Shown here: in pieces, positions 35,132 through 44,366 of the stretch | Position numbering within the stretch: the stretch's first letter is position 1 | Layout: each line of letters opens with the position of its first letter | Source: Balneolaceae bacterium UBA3186 | GTDB lineage: Bacteria > Bacteroidota > Rhodothermia > Balneolales > Balneolaceae | NCBI GenBank assembly: GCA_002364085.1 | Contig: DEXK01000012.1 | Location: 245,949-300,104, forward strand | Length of the DNA: 54,156 nucleotides | Reading direction: 5' to 3' | Notes under the pieces: generated by a model | Database searches by the model: none | The model's input: only the letters and a program-made list of their open reading frames with translations | What the model was told of the DNA's origin: nothing | Program-made: the position numbers and the translations under genes

Positions 35132-36079
35132 TTACTCCAATTCGATCTTCATCCCTTCATAAGCAACCTTAAAACCGAGTGTTTCAACTTCCTTTCTTTC
35201 GGGAGATTCCAGTATCAAAGGATTGGTGTGATTAAAATGAATGAAATAAACCTTCTGTTTTTCTTCAGCAGTAAGGTCTTGAAATAAGTCTATACTTTCT
35301 TCTACGAATGGGTGCGGTATTTCGCTAATATTGCGACCGGGCAATTCATCGGAATCAAAAAATGTAGCGTCCAGAAAAGCATAATCCACCTTAAAGATTT
35401 CTTCGATAATAGATCTTTCCCAGATTCCCCATTTATTGATATCAGGAATAAAAAGAAGGGATTTGTTTTCGGTTTCAATTTTGTATCCAACTGTTTCGGA
35501 GTATTCGTCTCGATGCGGAACAAGAAATGGAGTTACATTTATGGATTCCGAAAGTTGAACCGCAGAATCGGCTTTGATTTGCTGAAGCGCTATATTTTCA
35601 TAATCTACCAATTGCTTCCATGGGCCGTTTGTCTCTAGGTAATTTTTCATTCTTGGCATGGTATAAACCGGAATACCTGATGCTCCCATAACTTCATGTC
35701 CAACGTGCATCAGCCCTGTATAATGGCCAATATGTGCATGAGTAAGAAATATTCCTGAGGGAATCTCTGAAGATCGTGCAATTTGCTGAATCTGCCTTAA
35801 CTGAAACTTGAAATCCGGTGTCGCTTCAAATAACCAATACTTCCCTGATGAGTGATCAATTAAACCCAGCGAGGTAGCATTCCGTTTTTCTTCTTTTCGT
35901 TCCCAATAAAGCTTACAGTTTTCTTTTTCACAACCGGCTTGAGGGAATCCTGCGTCTTGAGCGATTCCCAAAACGATCAATTCTATACCTGTAGAATTAA
36001 CAACGTCAGAGTTATTTTGATGCGTCTTGTTATCACACGATATTAATAAGATGGCGGAAAGAAAGAGTATGGATTTCAT
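35132..36079 (-). CDS. Metallo-beta-lactamase-fold lipoprotein, PqqB-like
   Basis: The 315-residue protein has a lipoprotein signal with Cys15 (LLISC). The metal motif HxHxDH appears as His114-Ala-His116-Ile-Gly118-His119 (LTHAHIGHYTGL), so the usual Asp is Gly. Later ligand candidates are in VPHRDEYSETVGY, LFIPDINKW, FLDATFF and HFNHTNP. It resembles the PqqB branch of the superfamily, where altered metal motifs are known, but no PQQ genes are nearby. It may be a hydrolase with one metal or a different metal arrangement; activity is uncertain. Confidence 0.85.
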   Translation of the reverse strand: MKSILFLSAILLISCDNKTHQNNSDVVNSTGIELIVLGIAQDAGFPQAGCEKENCKLYWERKEEKRNATSLGLIDHSSGKYWLFEATPDFKFQLRQIQQIARSSEIPSGIFLTHAHIGHYTGLMHVGHEVMGASGIPVYTMPRMKNYLETNGPWKQLVDYENIALQQIKADSAVQLSESINVTPFLVPHRDEYSETVGYKIETENKSLLFIPDINKWGIWERSIIEEIFKVDYAFLDATFFDSDELPGRNISEIPHPFVEESIDLFQDLTAEEKQKVYFIHFNHTNPLILESPERKEVETLGFKVAYEGMKIELE

Positions 36080-36383
36080 TCCTTAAGTAATGGAAAAAGA
36101 AGGAATAAAAAAATCTATTACAAATTATTGAAAGACGCTTTAATCACCTTGTTGATTTTAGTTCATACTTAGTTCCATAGAATCTTTCTTTCAAGATGTG
36201 GTAGCCCTATCAAGTTGTCAATAAATGTCATTATCTTGTCTAAATAGCTCATTTTCTAAAATATTTAATTTAACAAAGAATTATTTAACATCGATGCAAA
36301 AAGAACGAACTTGTTTCGTTCTACATTCTTTGGCACTATTCGTGGAAAGAAAAACAAAAGAAACAGGCTGTGGCGAAGTAAAA
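36080..36383. other. Intergenic stretch between the metallo-hydrolase and nadA units
   Basis: About 300 bases without a credible gene. It holds the terminator described at 36298-36322 and an AT-rich leader upstream of the metallo-hydrolase gene. A 63-codon open frame at 36225-36416 has no recognisable features and crosses the terminator. Confidence 0.6.
36298..36322 (-). terminator. Terminator downstream of the nadA unit
   Basis: Perfect 8-bp stem AGAACGAA (36302-36309) / TTCGTTCT (36315-36322), five-base loop, followed on the minus strand by five Ts (36302-36298). It lies 62 bases after the stop of the small membrane protein gene. Confidence 0.75.
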
Positions 36384-36629
36384 TTATTCTATTCCTTTCC
36401 CTGGATTATTTTGTAAGAATTTTTTGGCTTGTCTGGAGAAATATAATCCCATTAAACCCGGAACGGCTAGAAATGTGATGCTTAGAACTAAGCCTGCAGC
36501 CGAATCATATGTAACTCCTGCTGAGAATATTATTGAAAGCGCTCTTATGGCTCCTTTTAATGAGAACATAAAAATTATGCTGAAAAGACAACTTATTATT
36601 AGAAATATTATTCCAAAAAACTTTCTCAA
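36384..36629 (-). CDS. Small two-helix membrane protein
   Basis: An 81-residue protein with an N-terminal hydrophobic segment (FFGIIFLIISCLFSIIFMF) and a second one near residues 42-66 (SAAGLVLSITFLAVPGLMGLYF), ending in a basic tail (SRQAKKFL). No family is recognised. Its start overlaps the nadA stop by four bases, so it is translated from the nadA message; whether it is linked to NAD synthesis is unknown. Confidence 0.6.
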   Translation of the reverse strand: MRKFFGIIFLIISCLFSIIFMFSLKGAIRALSIIFSAGVTYDSAAGLVLSITFLAVPGLMGLYFSRQAKKFLQNNPGKGIE

Positions 36630-37735
36630 CTCCTCTCCAGCATCCTCTCTAAAGAAAGCACTGCATTCTTAGTTACTTCTTCAGGAACTTTGATATGATT
36701 TACAACTTCGCCCTGTTCTAACTTTTCAAGGCTCCATAAAAGATGAGGAAGGTCAATTCTATTCATTGTTAAACACGGACACATAAACGGATTTAAAGAC
36801 ACGATGGTTTTATCCGGATGCTCGTCTTTCAAACGATTCACCAAATTCATTTCAGTTCCGATTGCCCATTTACTGCCGGGTTCTGCTTTTTTCAGCGTTT
36901 CGATAATAAAGTTGGTAGATCCTGCTAAATCAGATGCTTGAACTACATCATACGTACACTCAGGGTGCACCAGAATTTTCATTTCTGGTTCTTGCTTGCG
37001 AAGATTTTGAATGTGTTGAATATTGAACTTCTCATGCACTGAACAATGTCCTTTCCACAAAATCACTTTCACATCTTCAAAATTTCCTTCGTACTCAAAA
37101 GAATTCGTTAATGGAGCATAAACTGCCATTTCTTCGAGTTTTACTCCAAGCTTAACCGCTGTGTTTCTGCCTAGATGTTGATCAGGCAAAAACAAAATTC
37201 GTTCTTTTTGGGTAAATGCCCACTCCAACATTTCATCTGCATTCCCGGAAGTAACGCAAGCTCCTCCATTTTTTCCTACAAATCCTTTTATAGCGGCAGT
37301 TGAATTCACATAGGTTAACGGAAGAATAGTGTCTCCCCAAATTTCCTGCATTAGTTTCCAGCCACGTTCTGTTTGATCTATATCTGCCATGTCTGCCATC
37401 GAACATCCTGCTCGCAGATCTGGTAGTATTACTTTTTGATCAGGTCTCGTAAGCATATCGGCAGTTTCAGCCATAAAATGAACACCACAGAACGCGATAT
37501 ATTCGGCTTTATCCATGGTAGCACAGATCTGAGCCAGTTTCAATGAATCTCCGCGAGCGTCCGCAAACTGTATCACTTCATCTTTTTGATAATGGTGGCC
37601 GGGAATAAATAACCGCTCTCCAAATTTGGTCTTGATCTCCCGAACACGCTCCTCCATTTCCTCAATAGATAATTCGGAGTAACGCTTTGGAAGTGATACT
37701 TCCGATTCAACTTCTAAAATGTCTAGTACATCCAT
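36626..37735 (-). CDS. nadA: Quinolinate synthase NadA
   Basis: NadA condenses iminoaspartate with dihydroxyacetone phosphate to quinolinate using a [4Fe-4S] cluster. The 369 residues show IPGHHYQKDEVIQFAD, FCGVHFMAETA, AGCSMADMADI, GGACVTSGNADEML and the C-terminal MCPCLTMN; the cysteines in the CGVHF, ACVTSG and CPCLTMN motifs are the family's cluster ligands. It forms a minus-strand unit with nadC upstream (about 70 bases) and a small membrane protein downstream. nadB, which makes iminoaspartate, is not in the window. Confidence 0.96.
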   Translation of the reverse strand: MDVLDILEVESEVSLPKRYSELSIEEMEERVREIKTKFGERLFIPGHHYQKDEVIQFADARGDSLKLAQICATMDKAEYIAFCGVHFMAETADMLTRPDQKVILPDLRAGCSMADMADIDQTERGWKLMQEIWGDTILPLTYVNSTAAIKGFVGKNGGACVTSGNADEMLEWAFTQKERILFLPDQHLGRNTAVKLGVKLEEMAVYAPLTNSFEYEGNFEDVKVILWKGHCSVHEKFNIQHIQNLRKQEPEMKILVHPECTYDVVQASDLAGSTNFIIETLKKAEPGSKWAIGTEMNLVNRLKDEHPDKTIVSLNPFMCPCLTMNRIDLPHLLWSLEKLEQGEVVNHIKVPEEVTKNAVLSLERMLERS

Positions 37736-37804
37736 GGTTTAAAAATAACGCCGCAAAAACTCTAAAACACGAAAGTATTCCTGTTTTGTGTTTAGTGGCT
37801 GATC

Positions 37805-38638
37805 TTAAGTGTTCAAATTAAAACTTATGTCTAACGCCTTTACTGAGTGCGTTAGCCAACCTAATGAAATTACATTCGCTCCGCATCCTCTAAAAGTATT
37901 GATATTTTTCGGGGTAATACCACCTGAAACTTCAACCGTAATATTATCAGGAATAACCTTAACAAGTTCTGTTATCTCTGCCGGTGTTCGGTTATCAAGC
38001 ATTATTACATCTACATTTGCTTCAACCGCTTCTAACACCTGATCTTTCGATTCCGTTTCTACTTCAATTTTTACCATATGCCCAATATTTGATCGGACTC
38101 GCTCTACTGCTTTAGTAATACTTCCGGCTGCTTTTATGTGATTATCTTTGATCATTACTCCATCATCCAACCTGAACCGATGGTTTTTTCCACCACCACA
38201 TTTAACGGCATATTTTTGAAGCGACCTTAGTCCCGGTAACGTTTTTCTCGTGTCTGTAACTGTTATTGATTCGTCGTTTAGCAACTTAATGACTTCAGAT
38301 GTTGACGTAGCAATACCCGACAAATGCTGAATTATATTCAAAATGACCCTTTCTGCAGAAAGCAAAACTCTTGTTGAGCCTTCTACAGTAGCTACAACCT
38401 CCTTTTTAGAAACCTTATCACCGTCTTTTTTGTAGAACCTAACCTCTACATCGGCCCCTAAAAAATTATATATAATTGAAAGAGCTTCCAACCCGGCGAT
38501 AACCCCTTCTGATTTAGCTATAAAGGTGCCCTTAGATTTATGCGCAGATGGAAATATAGATTCGGATGTTAGGTCTCCCATTCCGATATCTTCTTTTAAG
38601 GCTTCCTGAATAATTTCTTTTAAATGAATAGAGATCAT
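37805..38638 (-). CDS. nadC: Nicotinate-nucleotide pyrophosphorylase NadC
   Basis: NadC converts quinolinate and PRPP to nicotinate mononucleotide, the step after NadA. I start it at ATG 38638 (MISIHLKEIIQEALKEDIGM), because the longer frame would run into the divergent cysteine desulfurase gene; this gives 277 residues, normal for the family. Motifs include EDIGMGDLTSESI, SGIATSTSEV, VTDTRKTLPGLRSLQKYAV, HRFRLDDGVMIKDNH and VEVSGGITPKNI. It is first in the nadC-nadA unit and is transcribed away from the desulfurase with only 75 bases between starts. Confidence 0.95.
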   Translation of the reverse strand: MISIHLKEIIQEALKEDIGMGDLTSESIFPSAHKSKGTFIAKSEGVIAGLEALSIIYNFLGADVEVRFYKKDGDKVSKKEVVATVEGSTRVLLSAERVILNIIQHLSGIATSTSEVIKLLNDESITVTDTRKTLPGLRSLQKYAVKCGGGKNHRFRLDDGVMIKDNHIKAAGSITKAVERVRSNIGHMVKIEVETESKDQVLEAVEANVDVIMLDNRTPAEITELVKVIPDNITVEVSGGITPKNINTFRGCGANVISLGWLTHSVKALDISFNLNT

Positions 38639-38713
38639 GGCTGTAAAAGCCTTAGATTTTGGGTATTTTGTTAAGACCTTAAAGATACAGCATTTCTTGA
38701 AAAAGAACGATTT

Positions 38714-39853
38714 ATGATTTATTTGGATCACGCGGCTACTACTCCAACTCACGATACTGCTCTCGAAGTTTTCGTAAACGTTTCTAAGCACTATTATGGC
38801 AATCCAAGTAGTTTGCATGATATTGGCGCGGAAGCAAAACAATTGCTTGAAGCCAGCAGAAGAACATTAGCTAAAATATTAAATGCAGAAACGGATGAAA
38901 TTATTTTCACGGGGGGCGGATCTGAGTCGAATCAACTTGCAATTAAAGCTTTATTAAGCTCTGTTGATAGTACCAAAAATCACCTTATTGTTTCAGAAGT
39001 TGAGCATTCATCTGTAAGAAATTTGTTTGAACAATTGGAACGTTCAGGCTTTATTGTATCAAAAATTGGAGTCGATTCTTTAGGAAGAATTTCAATAAAT
39101 GAACTCGAAAACTTGATCACGGAAAGAACCGCATTAATATCTATACAACATGCTAACTCTGAAACAGGAGTAATTCAGGATGTTGAGAAAATTGGGCTGC
39201 TTACAAAAAAACACGGCCTTCTTTTTCATTCTGATTGCGTACAAACCTTTTGTAAGATCGGAATTGAGTCAAAATGGTTTGATGCTGTTTCCGTTTCATC
39301 TCATAAAGTGTATGGTCCAAAAGGTGTTGGTGCTTTTTATCTGAGCAAAAGCATTGACTTCAAGCCCGAAGTACCCGGCACTTCACAAGAAAAAGGGATA
39401 AAGGCAGGGACTCAAAATGTAGCCGGTATTGCATCGTTTGCAACCGCAGCAAAACTAACATACGCAAATAGAGCCGACGAATATGTTCGATTAACTATGT
39501 TGAGATCCAAAATTATTGAAGGCTTTAAGAATTCAGGAATTGAATGCGTTGATGAAGGCTCTACAGAAAACAAACTTTCCAATATATTAGGTTTGCGCTT
39601 TATTGGAATGGAAGGACAATTTTTAATGCTTGAATGCTCACAAACCGGATTGGCTATTTCAACGGGAAGCGCTTGTCAAGTAGGCTCGGAAAAACCAAAC
39701 AGAACAATGAAAGCTATGGGAAGAACAGATGAAGAGGCGATAGAATTTGTGCGGTTATCGCTAGGTTCAGAGAATAATGAAGAACAAATTGATGTGATAA
39801 TTCAAAAAATAGAAGTTATCTTAAACCGACATTTTGCTAAGGCGAAATTTTAA
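38714..39853 (+). CDS. Cysteine desulfurase, NifS/IscS family
   Basis: A PLP enzyme that moves sulfur from cysteine to its own persulfide for Fe-S clusters or thiolated tRNA. The 379 residues show YLDHAATTP at the start, PLP Lys198 in SSHKVYGPKG, and the active cysteine Cys321 in STGSACQVG. It is divergent from nadC with a 75-base shared promoter region. In Bacillus a nifS-like gene next to the nad genes supplies the NadA cluster; by analogy this one may do the same here (inference). A general housekeeping role is equally possible. Confidence 0.93.
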   Translation: MIYLDHAATTPTHDTALEVFVNVSKHYYGNPSSLHDIGAEAKQLLEASRRTLAKILNAETDEIIFTGGGSESNQLAIKALLSSVDSTKNHLIVSEVEHSSVRNLFEQLERSGFIVSKIGVDSLGRISINELENLITERTALISIQHANSETGVIQDVEKIGLLTKKHGLLFHSDCVQTFCKIGIESKWFDAVSVSSHKVYGPKGVGAFYLSKSIDFKPEVPGTSQEKGIKAGTQNVAGIASFATAAKLTYANRADEYVRLTMLRSKIIEGFKNSGIECVDEGSTENKLSNILGLRFIGMEGQFLMLECSQTGLAISTGSACQVGSEKPNRTMKAMGRTDEEAIEFVRLSLGSENNEEQIDVIIQKIEVILNRHFAKAKF

Positions 39854-39897
39854 CAGATATTCTTCGTTAAAAAGCAGAACTATAAAAAAACATCGTA

Positions 39898-40467
39898 ATG
39901 AAAAAAGCACTATTTATAACACTACTACTGAGCTTTGCTGTATTCAATTTTACTAATGCTCAAGACCGAGAGATGCCCGACCTACCTGTTTTAAAAATTA
40001 CTAAATTCAGTGATTATCAATGTCCGGCTTGTAAGTATTATGGCCAAATGTTGGACCAGGCAAAAGAAGACTTTGGAGATAGAATTGAAGTTATCTATAA
40101 AAACTATCCTTTAAGAATGCATCAACATGCTAATCTGGCGGCAAGAGCTGCAGAAGCAGCTCGTGAGCAAGGTAAATTTATAGAAATGCATGAAATGTTA
40201 TTCACCGGTCAAGAGCAATGGAGCAGAGGCAATGCCGAAGCCCTTTTTATTGGATATGCACAAGATCTTGAACTCGATATGGAAAAGTTTAAGACAGACC
40301 TAAACTCTGCTCGTTTAAACAGACGTGTTCTTGCAGATAAAAGAGAAGGCACTGCCTTAGGGGTGAATTCTACTCCAACTTTCTTTATTGATGGGAAAAA
40401 AGTTGAACGTTTACCCAATAATTACGCCGGCTTTAAAGCAATGATAGAGTCTCGTTTCAAGTATTAA
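39898..40467 (+). CDS. Periplasmic DsbA-type thiol oxidoreductase
   Basis: The 189-residue protein has a signal peptide (1-20, NFTNA) and a thioredoxin fold with helical insert, as in DsbA/DsbG and the BdbD-like Thioredoxin_4 group. The redox motif is Cys42-Pro-Ala-Cys45 in FSDYQCPACKYYG and the cis-Pro loop is STPTFFIDG. It probably forms or isomerises disulfides in exported proteins. It lies 44 bases after the desulfurase gene and before a terminator, so it may share that transcript. Confidence 0.9.
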   Translation: MKKALFITLLLSFAVFNFTNAQDREMPDLPVLKITKFSDYQCPACKYYGQMLDQAKEDFGDRIEVIYKNYPLRMHQHANLAARAAEAAREQGKFIEMHEMLFTGQEQWSRGNAEALFIGYAQDLELDMEKFKTDLNSARLNRRVLADKREGTALGVNSTPTFFIDGKKVERLPNNYAGFKAMIESRFKY

Positions 40468-40486
40468 TTTTAAGCTAACGTATTTA

Positions 40487-40518
40487 AAGCCCGATATTAA
40501 AATACCGGGCTTTTTTTT
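40487..40518 (+). terminator. Terminator after the DsbA-like gene
   Basis: Stem AAAGCCCGATATT / ATACCGGGCTTT with one mismatch-bulge (40487-40512) followed by a run of eight Ts to 40518. Strong Rho-independent terminator on the plus strand. Confidence 0.9.
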
Positions 40519-40587
40519 GTTAAAAATTAAGCTCAGAACGGAACTTAATGCCCTGATGTTTGCTGAATACCTTCTTATATTTATCTC

Positions 40588-41838
40588 ATGGCTAGAAAAA
40601 AATTCGATATTCCTGAAATGTACAAGTCTCCTGTTATCCGCAAGGTTAAAGAGGCGACAAAAATAACCGATCCAATGAAGAAAGACCTGGAGCCGACTGT
40701 GTTGGATTTCGGTCCGGTTCATTTTTTGATTCCAAGGTTTTTTGGTTTTTGTTATGGAGTAGAGAATGCTATTGATATTGCATACAGAGCAGTTGATGAA
40801 AACCCTGATAAAAAAATATATCTGTTGAGTGAAATGATTCACAACCCTACAGTGAATGAGGATTTGCTGAAAAAAGGAGTGAGATTTTTATTCGATACGG
40901 ATGGAACAGAACGCATTCCAATTTCTTCGTTGAAATCTGATGACATTGCAATAGTCCCCGCCTTTGGAACTACTGTTGAAATAGAAAGTGAGCTTAAAAA
41001 AGTCGGGATTGATCCATATGAGTTCAATACTACTTGCCCATTTGTAGAAAAAGTATGGAAAAGAGGAAAGCAACTTGGAAAAAAAGAGTACAGCTTAGTG
41101 GTTCATGGTAAGCACGAGCACGAAGAAACCCGGGCTACATTTTCGCACAGCGCTGAACATTCTGAAGTGGTTGTAGTTTTGAGTCCCGAGGAAGCTAAGG
41201 TCTTAGCAGAGATCATGACTAAAGATCGGCCGTTATCAGATTTTGAGAAATATTTTGGACATAAATCTACTCCAAACTTCGATCCATATACAGATCTGAA
41301 GCGTTTTGGGGTGATAAATCAAACCACCATGCTTGCTACAGAAACACAGGAAGTAATGGATATTCTGAAAGAGGCCACAATCAAACTTTATGGTGAGTCT
41401 GATATTCTGAATCATTTTGCTGATACATCTGATACCTTATGCTATGCCACAAATGAAAATCAATCGGCAACTTTAGCATTAGCAGAAACGGATGCAGATA
41501 TTTCTTTAGTTGTGGGCGGATATAATTCTTCAAACACAATGCATCTGGTCGAGATCCTGGAACATTCTTTTCCGACCTTTCATGTTAGAGATGCCGGGGA
41601 GATCAAATCAGAAACTGAAATAACTCATTTTGATCAGTGGAAAAAAGAACTACTTGAAACCAAAAACTGGCTTCCGAAAGACAAATCCCCACTCAAAGTA
41701 GCGTTGACCTCGGGCGCTTCCTGCCCTGATATCTTAGTGGATGAAGTCATGTTAAGAGTTTTGGATTTCTTTGATGATGTAAAAGAAGTGGATGAAGTAA
41801 TAGAGCCTTTTGATAAAAAGCTGTCAGCTATCAGCTAA
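40588..41838 (+). CDS. ispH: 4-hydroxy-3-methylbut-2-enyl diphosphate reductase IspH
   Basis: This is the last enzyme of the MEP isoprenoid pathway, a [4Fe-4S] reductase making IPP and DMAPP. The three cluster cysteines are Cys55 (GFCYGVENA), Cys150 (NTTCPFVEK) and the one in TSGASCPDI. Also visible are HGKHEHEETRAT, NQTTMLATET and VVGGYNSSNT. At 416 residues it belongs to the longer cyanobacterial/plastid-like form, not the ~315-residue enterobacterial one, with an extra ~40-residue N-terminus and an internal insert. It is a single gene bounded by terminators. Confidence 0.95.
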   Translation: MARKKFDIPEMYKSPVIRKVKEATKITDPMKKDLEPTVLDFGPVHFLIPRFFGFCYGVENAIDIAYRAVDENPDKKIYLLSEMIHNPTVNEDLLKKGVRFLFDTDGTERIPISSLKSDDIAIVPAFGTTVEIESELKKVGIDPYEFNTTCPFVEKVWKRGKQLGKKEYSLVVHGKHEHEETRATFSHSAEHSEVVVVLSPEEAKVLAEIMTKDRPLSDFEKYFGHKSTPNFDPYTDLKRFGVINQTTMLATETQEVMDILKEATIKLYGESDILNHFADTSDTLCYATNENQSATLALAETDADISLVVGGYNSSNTMHLVEILEHSFPTFHVRDAGEIKSETEITHFDQWKKELLETKNWLPKDKSPLKVALTSGASCPDILVDEVMLRVLDFFDDVKEVDEVIEPFDKKLSAIS

Positions 41839-41847
41839 TAGCTTTTT
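41826..41847 (+). terminator. Terminator overlapping the ispH stop codon
   Basis: Stem AGCTAT (41826-41831) / ATAGCT (41838-41843) with five Ts at 41843-41847. The stop codon TAA (41836-41838) lies in the hairpin itself, and the T-run reaches into the end of the convergent gene. Confidence 0.65.
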
Positions 41848-42859
41848 ACTGATCCACAACACTAAAGTAAGCCACGGCTTTAGGCTGAAAGCTTCTGATC
41901 TTTAAAGCATATTTAGTAGCAACCAATTCAATATCCGGAGTTACAAAGCCGGTTTCATCTTCCTGAATTTTTTGGTAGGGAACATATACCGCATACGGCG
42001 TTTCGTTTTGGAGTTCCGAAAACTGTTCTAGTGGCACATCATATTTGATCACAATGGAAGAGGGGTTATACGTAATATTTTGTCCCCTGGGAAGGTTTCT
42101 GGTTCTAATGTAAACACTAACCTCATTCTCTGTAAATTCAGACACATTAGCGGTTAAGGATACTTCATCCAACGACAATTCCAAAAGTGGATTATTATTT
42201 GTTACCGGGATTGTTTGGGCAATGTCATCTTTAACACCTGATAGCTTTAATGTATCTTCAATAACCCATTCATTGATAGCAGTCATTTGAGAAACGGCAC
42301 CGGTTATTGAAACGCTGTCCGGTGAAATTTGAGGCTCACTAATCAGGCCGAATCTTGTTTCAAATTCCAGATCCCAATTTAATTTGATAGGAACTTTTTT
42401 TGTGATCTTTTGCTCCAGATTTACTGAGATCAGTATAGGCTCAACCTTTGACACTTCTACTTCCTGATATGAATTTATTTGTTGCCTCACTTGATTGAAC
42501 AAGTTTACTTCAGAATCTTCCACATCGATCGGGATGGACGGAGGGTTGTTATACAAATTGATAAGAGGAAGCGCCGTGCCGGAAAGGCTTACTTCTACAT
42601 ATTCAGGAAGGTTATCTGTGAGAGCCAAATCTGCAGGAATATCTCCGATTTCTAATGGCATATTTACACTGATGTTGAAAATGCCATTCAAATTTACAGC
42701 AAACCATAAACTTATCGCTATCAGATACGCGAATACAAATACAAGAGCTCCTTCTTTGGTTACAAGCTTGTTTTCAGCTTCATCCCCGCCGGGCTTGGTT
42801 CCCTTTTTAACATAAGAAAGAATCCGCTCTTTAATATTTTGATAAGAATTATCCGCCAT
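41846..42859 (-). CDS. YbbR-domain membrane-anchored protein
   Basis: The 337-residue protein has a cytosolic N-terminus of ~30 residues, one membrane helix (GALVFVFAYLIAISLWFAV) and three or so YbbR-like beta repeats outside (NLNGIFNISVNMPLEI, LPEYVEVSLSGTALPLI, FGLISEPQISPDSVSITGA). In Firmicutes the YbbR protein CdaR regulates the diadenylate cyclase CdaA; no such cyclase gene is next to this one. It is the last gene of the recF-dciA unit, 34 bases after dciA. Confidence 0.85.
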   Translation of the reverse strand: MADNSYQNIKERILSYVKKGTKPGGDEAENKLVTKEGALVFVFAYLIAISLWFAVNLNGIFNISVNMPLEIGDIPADLALTDNLPEYVEVSLSGTALPLINLYNNPPSIPIDVEDSEVNLFNQVRQQINSYQEVEVSKVEPILISVNLEQKITKKVPIKLNWDLEFETRFGLISEPQISPDSVSITGAVSQMTAINEWVIEDTLKLSGVKDDIAQTIPVTNNNPLLELSLDEVSLTANVSEFTENEVSVYIRTRNLPRGQNITYNPSSIVIKYDVPLEQFSELQNETPYAVYVPYQKIQEDETGFVTPDIELVATKYALKIRSFQPKAVAYFSVVDQ

Positions 42860-42893
42860 ATGTTAATATAGATTTGAACATAACCTTATACAA

Positions 42894-43187
42894 CTAACTT
42901 CGCACAATGATATCACCTACAACTTGTGCTTTTACTTTGGCATTAAGCCTTTTCGCTATATTAAATCGGTTAGCGTGGATTTCGTGTCTCCAAACCTGAT
43001 TCGATACTTTTATGATCAATTTTCCAGATTCAAAATGAATATCTGTTACCTGACTAGCGATTCTGGATCCAACAACTTCTTCCCAAACTGACAATACCAT
43101 ACCCTGGCGAAGTTTCTTTTTATGCGGAAACTTGTCCAAATACTTCTGGAGAGAATCACTAATTGGTTTGGGTGTATCGAATCTCAT
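42894..43187 (-). CDS. dciA: DciA-type replicative helicase loader (DUF721)
   Basis: A 97-residue DUF721 protein: the KH-like core is seen in LSVWEEVVGSRIASQV, then FESGKLIIKVSNQVWRHEI. DciA is the common loader/operator of the DnaB helicase in bacteria lacking DnaC or DnaI. Its start overlaps the recF stop by four bases, and dnaA lies about 7 kb away across the putative origin, so its context is replication. The C-terminal part is a compact RNA/DNA-binding-like module and no long tail is present. Confidence 0.88.
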   Translation of the reverse strand: MRFDTPKPISDSLQKYLDKFPHKKKLRQGMVLSVWEEVVGSRIASQVTDIHFESGKLIIKVSNQVWRHEIHANRFNIAKRLNAKVKAQVVGDIIVRS

Positions 43188-44329
43188 GCTTTTTCTTTTA
43201 TTATGCCATCATGTACAGAAAAGAATTTATTTCTCGTACCATCAAAATCGACATATTCCTCGAAAGGTACCGGATTTGCCGAGGTTATAAAAGTTTGGCC
43301 TTCATGATTCTGTAGTGCTTCTAATAGTATTTCCGTTTTTTTTAGATCCAGATCTCCAAATACATCATCTAGCATTAAAATAGGAAGGTCTTCGAGTTCG
43401 TCGGAATAATAATGAAGTTGTGCCAATTTAAGTGATAGAGCGAAAAGTCTGTGTTGCCCCTGAGACCCAAATCTGCGTAATTCAAACTCATCCAAATAGA
43501 AAACCACTTCATCTTTGTGTGGACCTGTCAGTGTTTGTTCTCTTTCAATTTCTTTGTCTATGGTATCTTCTAAAGCTTTCTCGTACTGAACCCGGATATC
43601 CTCAGGATTTGTTGATGGTTCGCAAAAGGTTTGATATTCCATCCCGGTTGTCAAATCCATTCCTGAGATCATTGCATAATCTCTCTCCAGATATGCTTTA
43701 AAGTTTTCCAACACCTCAAATCGTGTTGTAATTATTCTTGATCCTGTTTCTATAAGTTGAATATTCCATGGCTCCAGATATGATTTTAAAACAGAAACCG
43801 AGCCCTGAAAATCCTTAAGAAGTGTATTTCTTTGCCTTCTTACTTTCCTGTAATCGATCAGGTCTCTTAAATATGATTTAGAGATCTGACTTATAAATGA
43901 ATCTAAAAAGGAGCGTCGCTCGATGGGGCCTTCAAGAGTAAGCTTTTTGTCATCCGGAGCAAGCACAACAACAGGAACCATTCCAATTAAATCTGAAAGA
44001 CGGTCCAAAGGAGAATCATTTACAAAAACCTTTTTCCCTTCTCCCCGTGAATAAGAACAACTTACATCAAACTCAGAGCGAATTTTCCCTTCAAAATGTC
44101 CCTTTATCATGAAGTATTTTTCGTCACTATTAATAACATATTGATCTGTTGTTGACACAAAGCTTCGTGACATGCACAAGAAATGGATGGCATCAATAAG
44201 GCTGGTTTTTCCTGCGCCGTTTGGCCCCGTAATTACATTGAGATGGGGCGCCCAGCTAACTGATGTCTTAACATGGTTTCTAAAATGAAGCAGTTCTTGT
44301 GAAGTAATTCTCATGCTCCAATAGTACAA
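43184..44329 (-). CDS. recF: DNA replication and repair protein RecF
   Basis: An SMC-like ATPase that helps load RecA at single-strand gaps through RecOR. Walker A is GPNGAGKTSLID, the signature region is RRFGSQGQHRLFALSL, and Walker B is PILMLDDVFGDLD. Length (381 or 376) is normal. ATG 44314 (MRITSQELLHFRNH) is the more usual family start; 44329 is the longest. It overlaps dciA by four bases. In many genomes recF follows dnaN beside dnaA, but here dnaN is absent and recF sits on the far side of the putative origin. Confidence 0.95.
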   Translation of the reverse strand: MYYWSMRITSQELLHFRNHVKTSVSWAPHLNVITGPNGAGKTSLIDAIHFLCMSRSFVSTTDQYVINSDEKYFMIKGHFEGKIRSEFDVSCSYSRGEGKKVFVNDSPLDRLSDLIGMVPVVVLAPDDKKLTLEGPIERRSFLDSFISQISKSYLRDLIDYRKVRRQRNTLLKDFQGSVSVLKSYLEPWNIQLIETGSRIITTRFEVLENFKAYLERDYAMISGMDLTTGMEYQTFCEPSTNPEDIRVQYEKALEDTIDKEIEREQTLTGPHKDEVVFYLDEFELRRFGSQGQHRLFALSLKLAQLHYYSDELEDLPILMLDDVFGDLDLKKTEILLEALQNHEGQTFITSANPVPFEEYVDFDGTRNKFFSVHDGIIKEKA

Positions 44330-44366
44330 ATAATCAGGCGAAAAAATGCAGTTGTACTCGTATATC

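Noticed and set aside
36225..36416. 63-codon open frame in the gap before the metallo-hydrolase gene
   Set aside because: It crosses the terminator hairpin at 36298-36322 and runs into the end of the opposite-strand gene.
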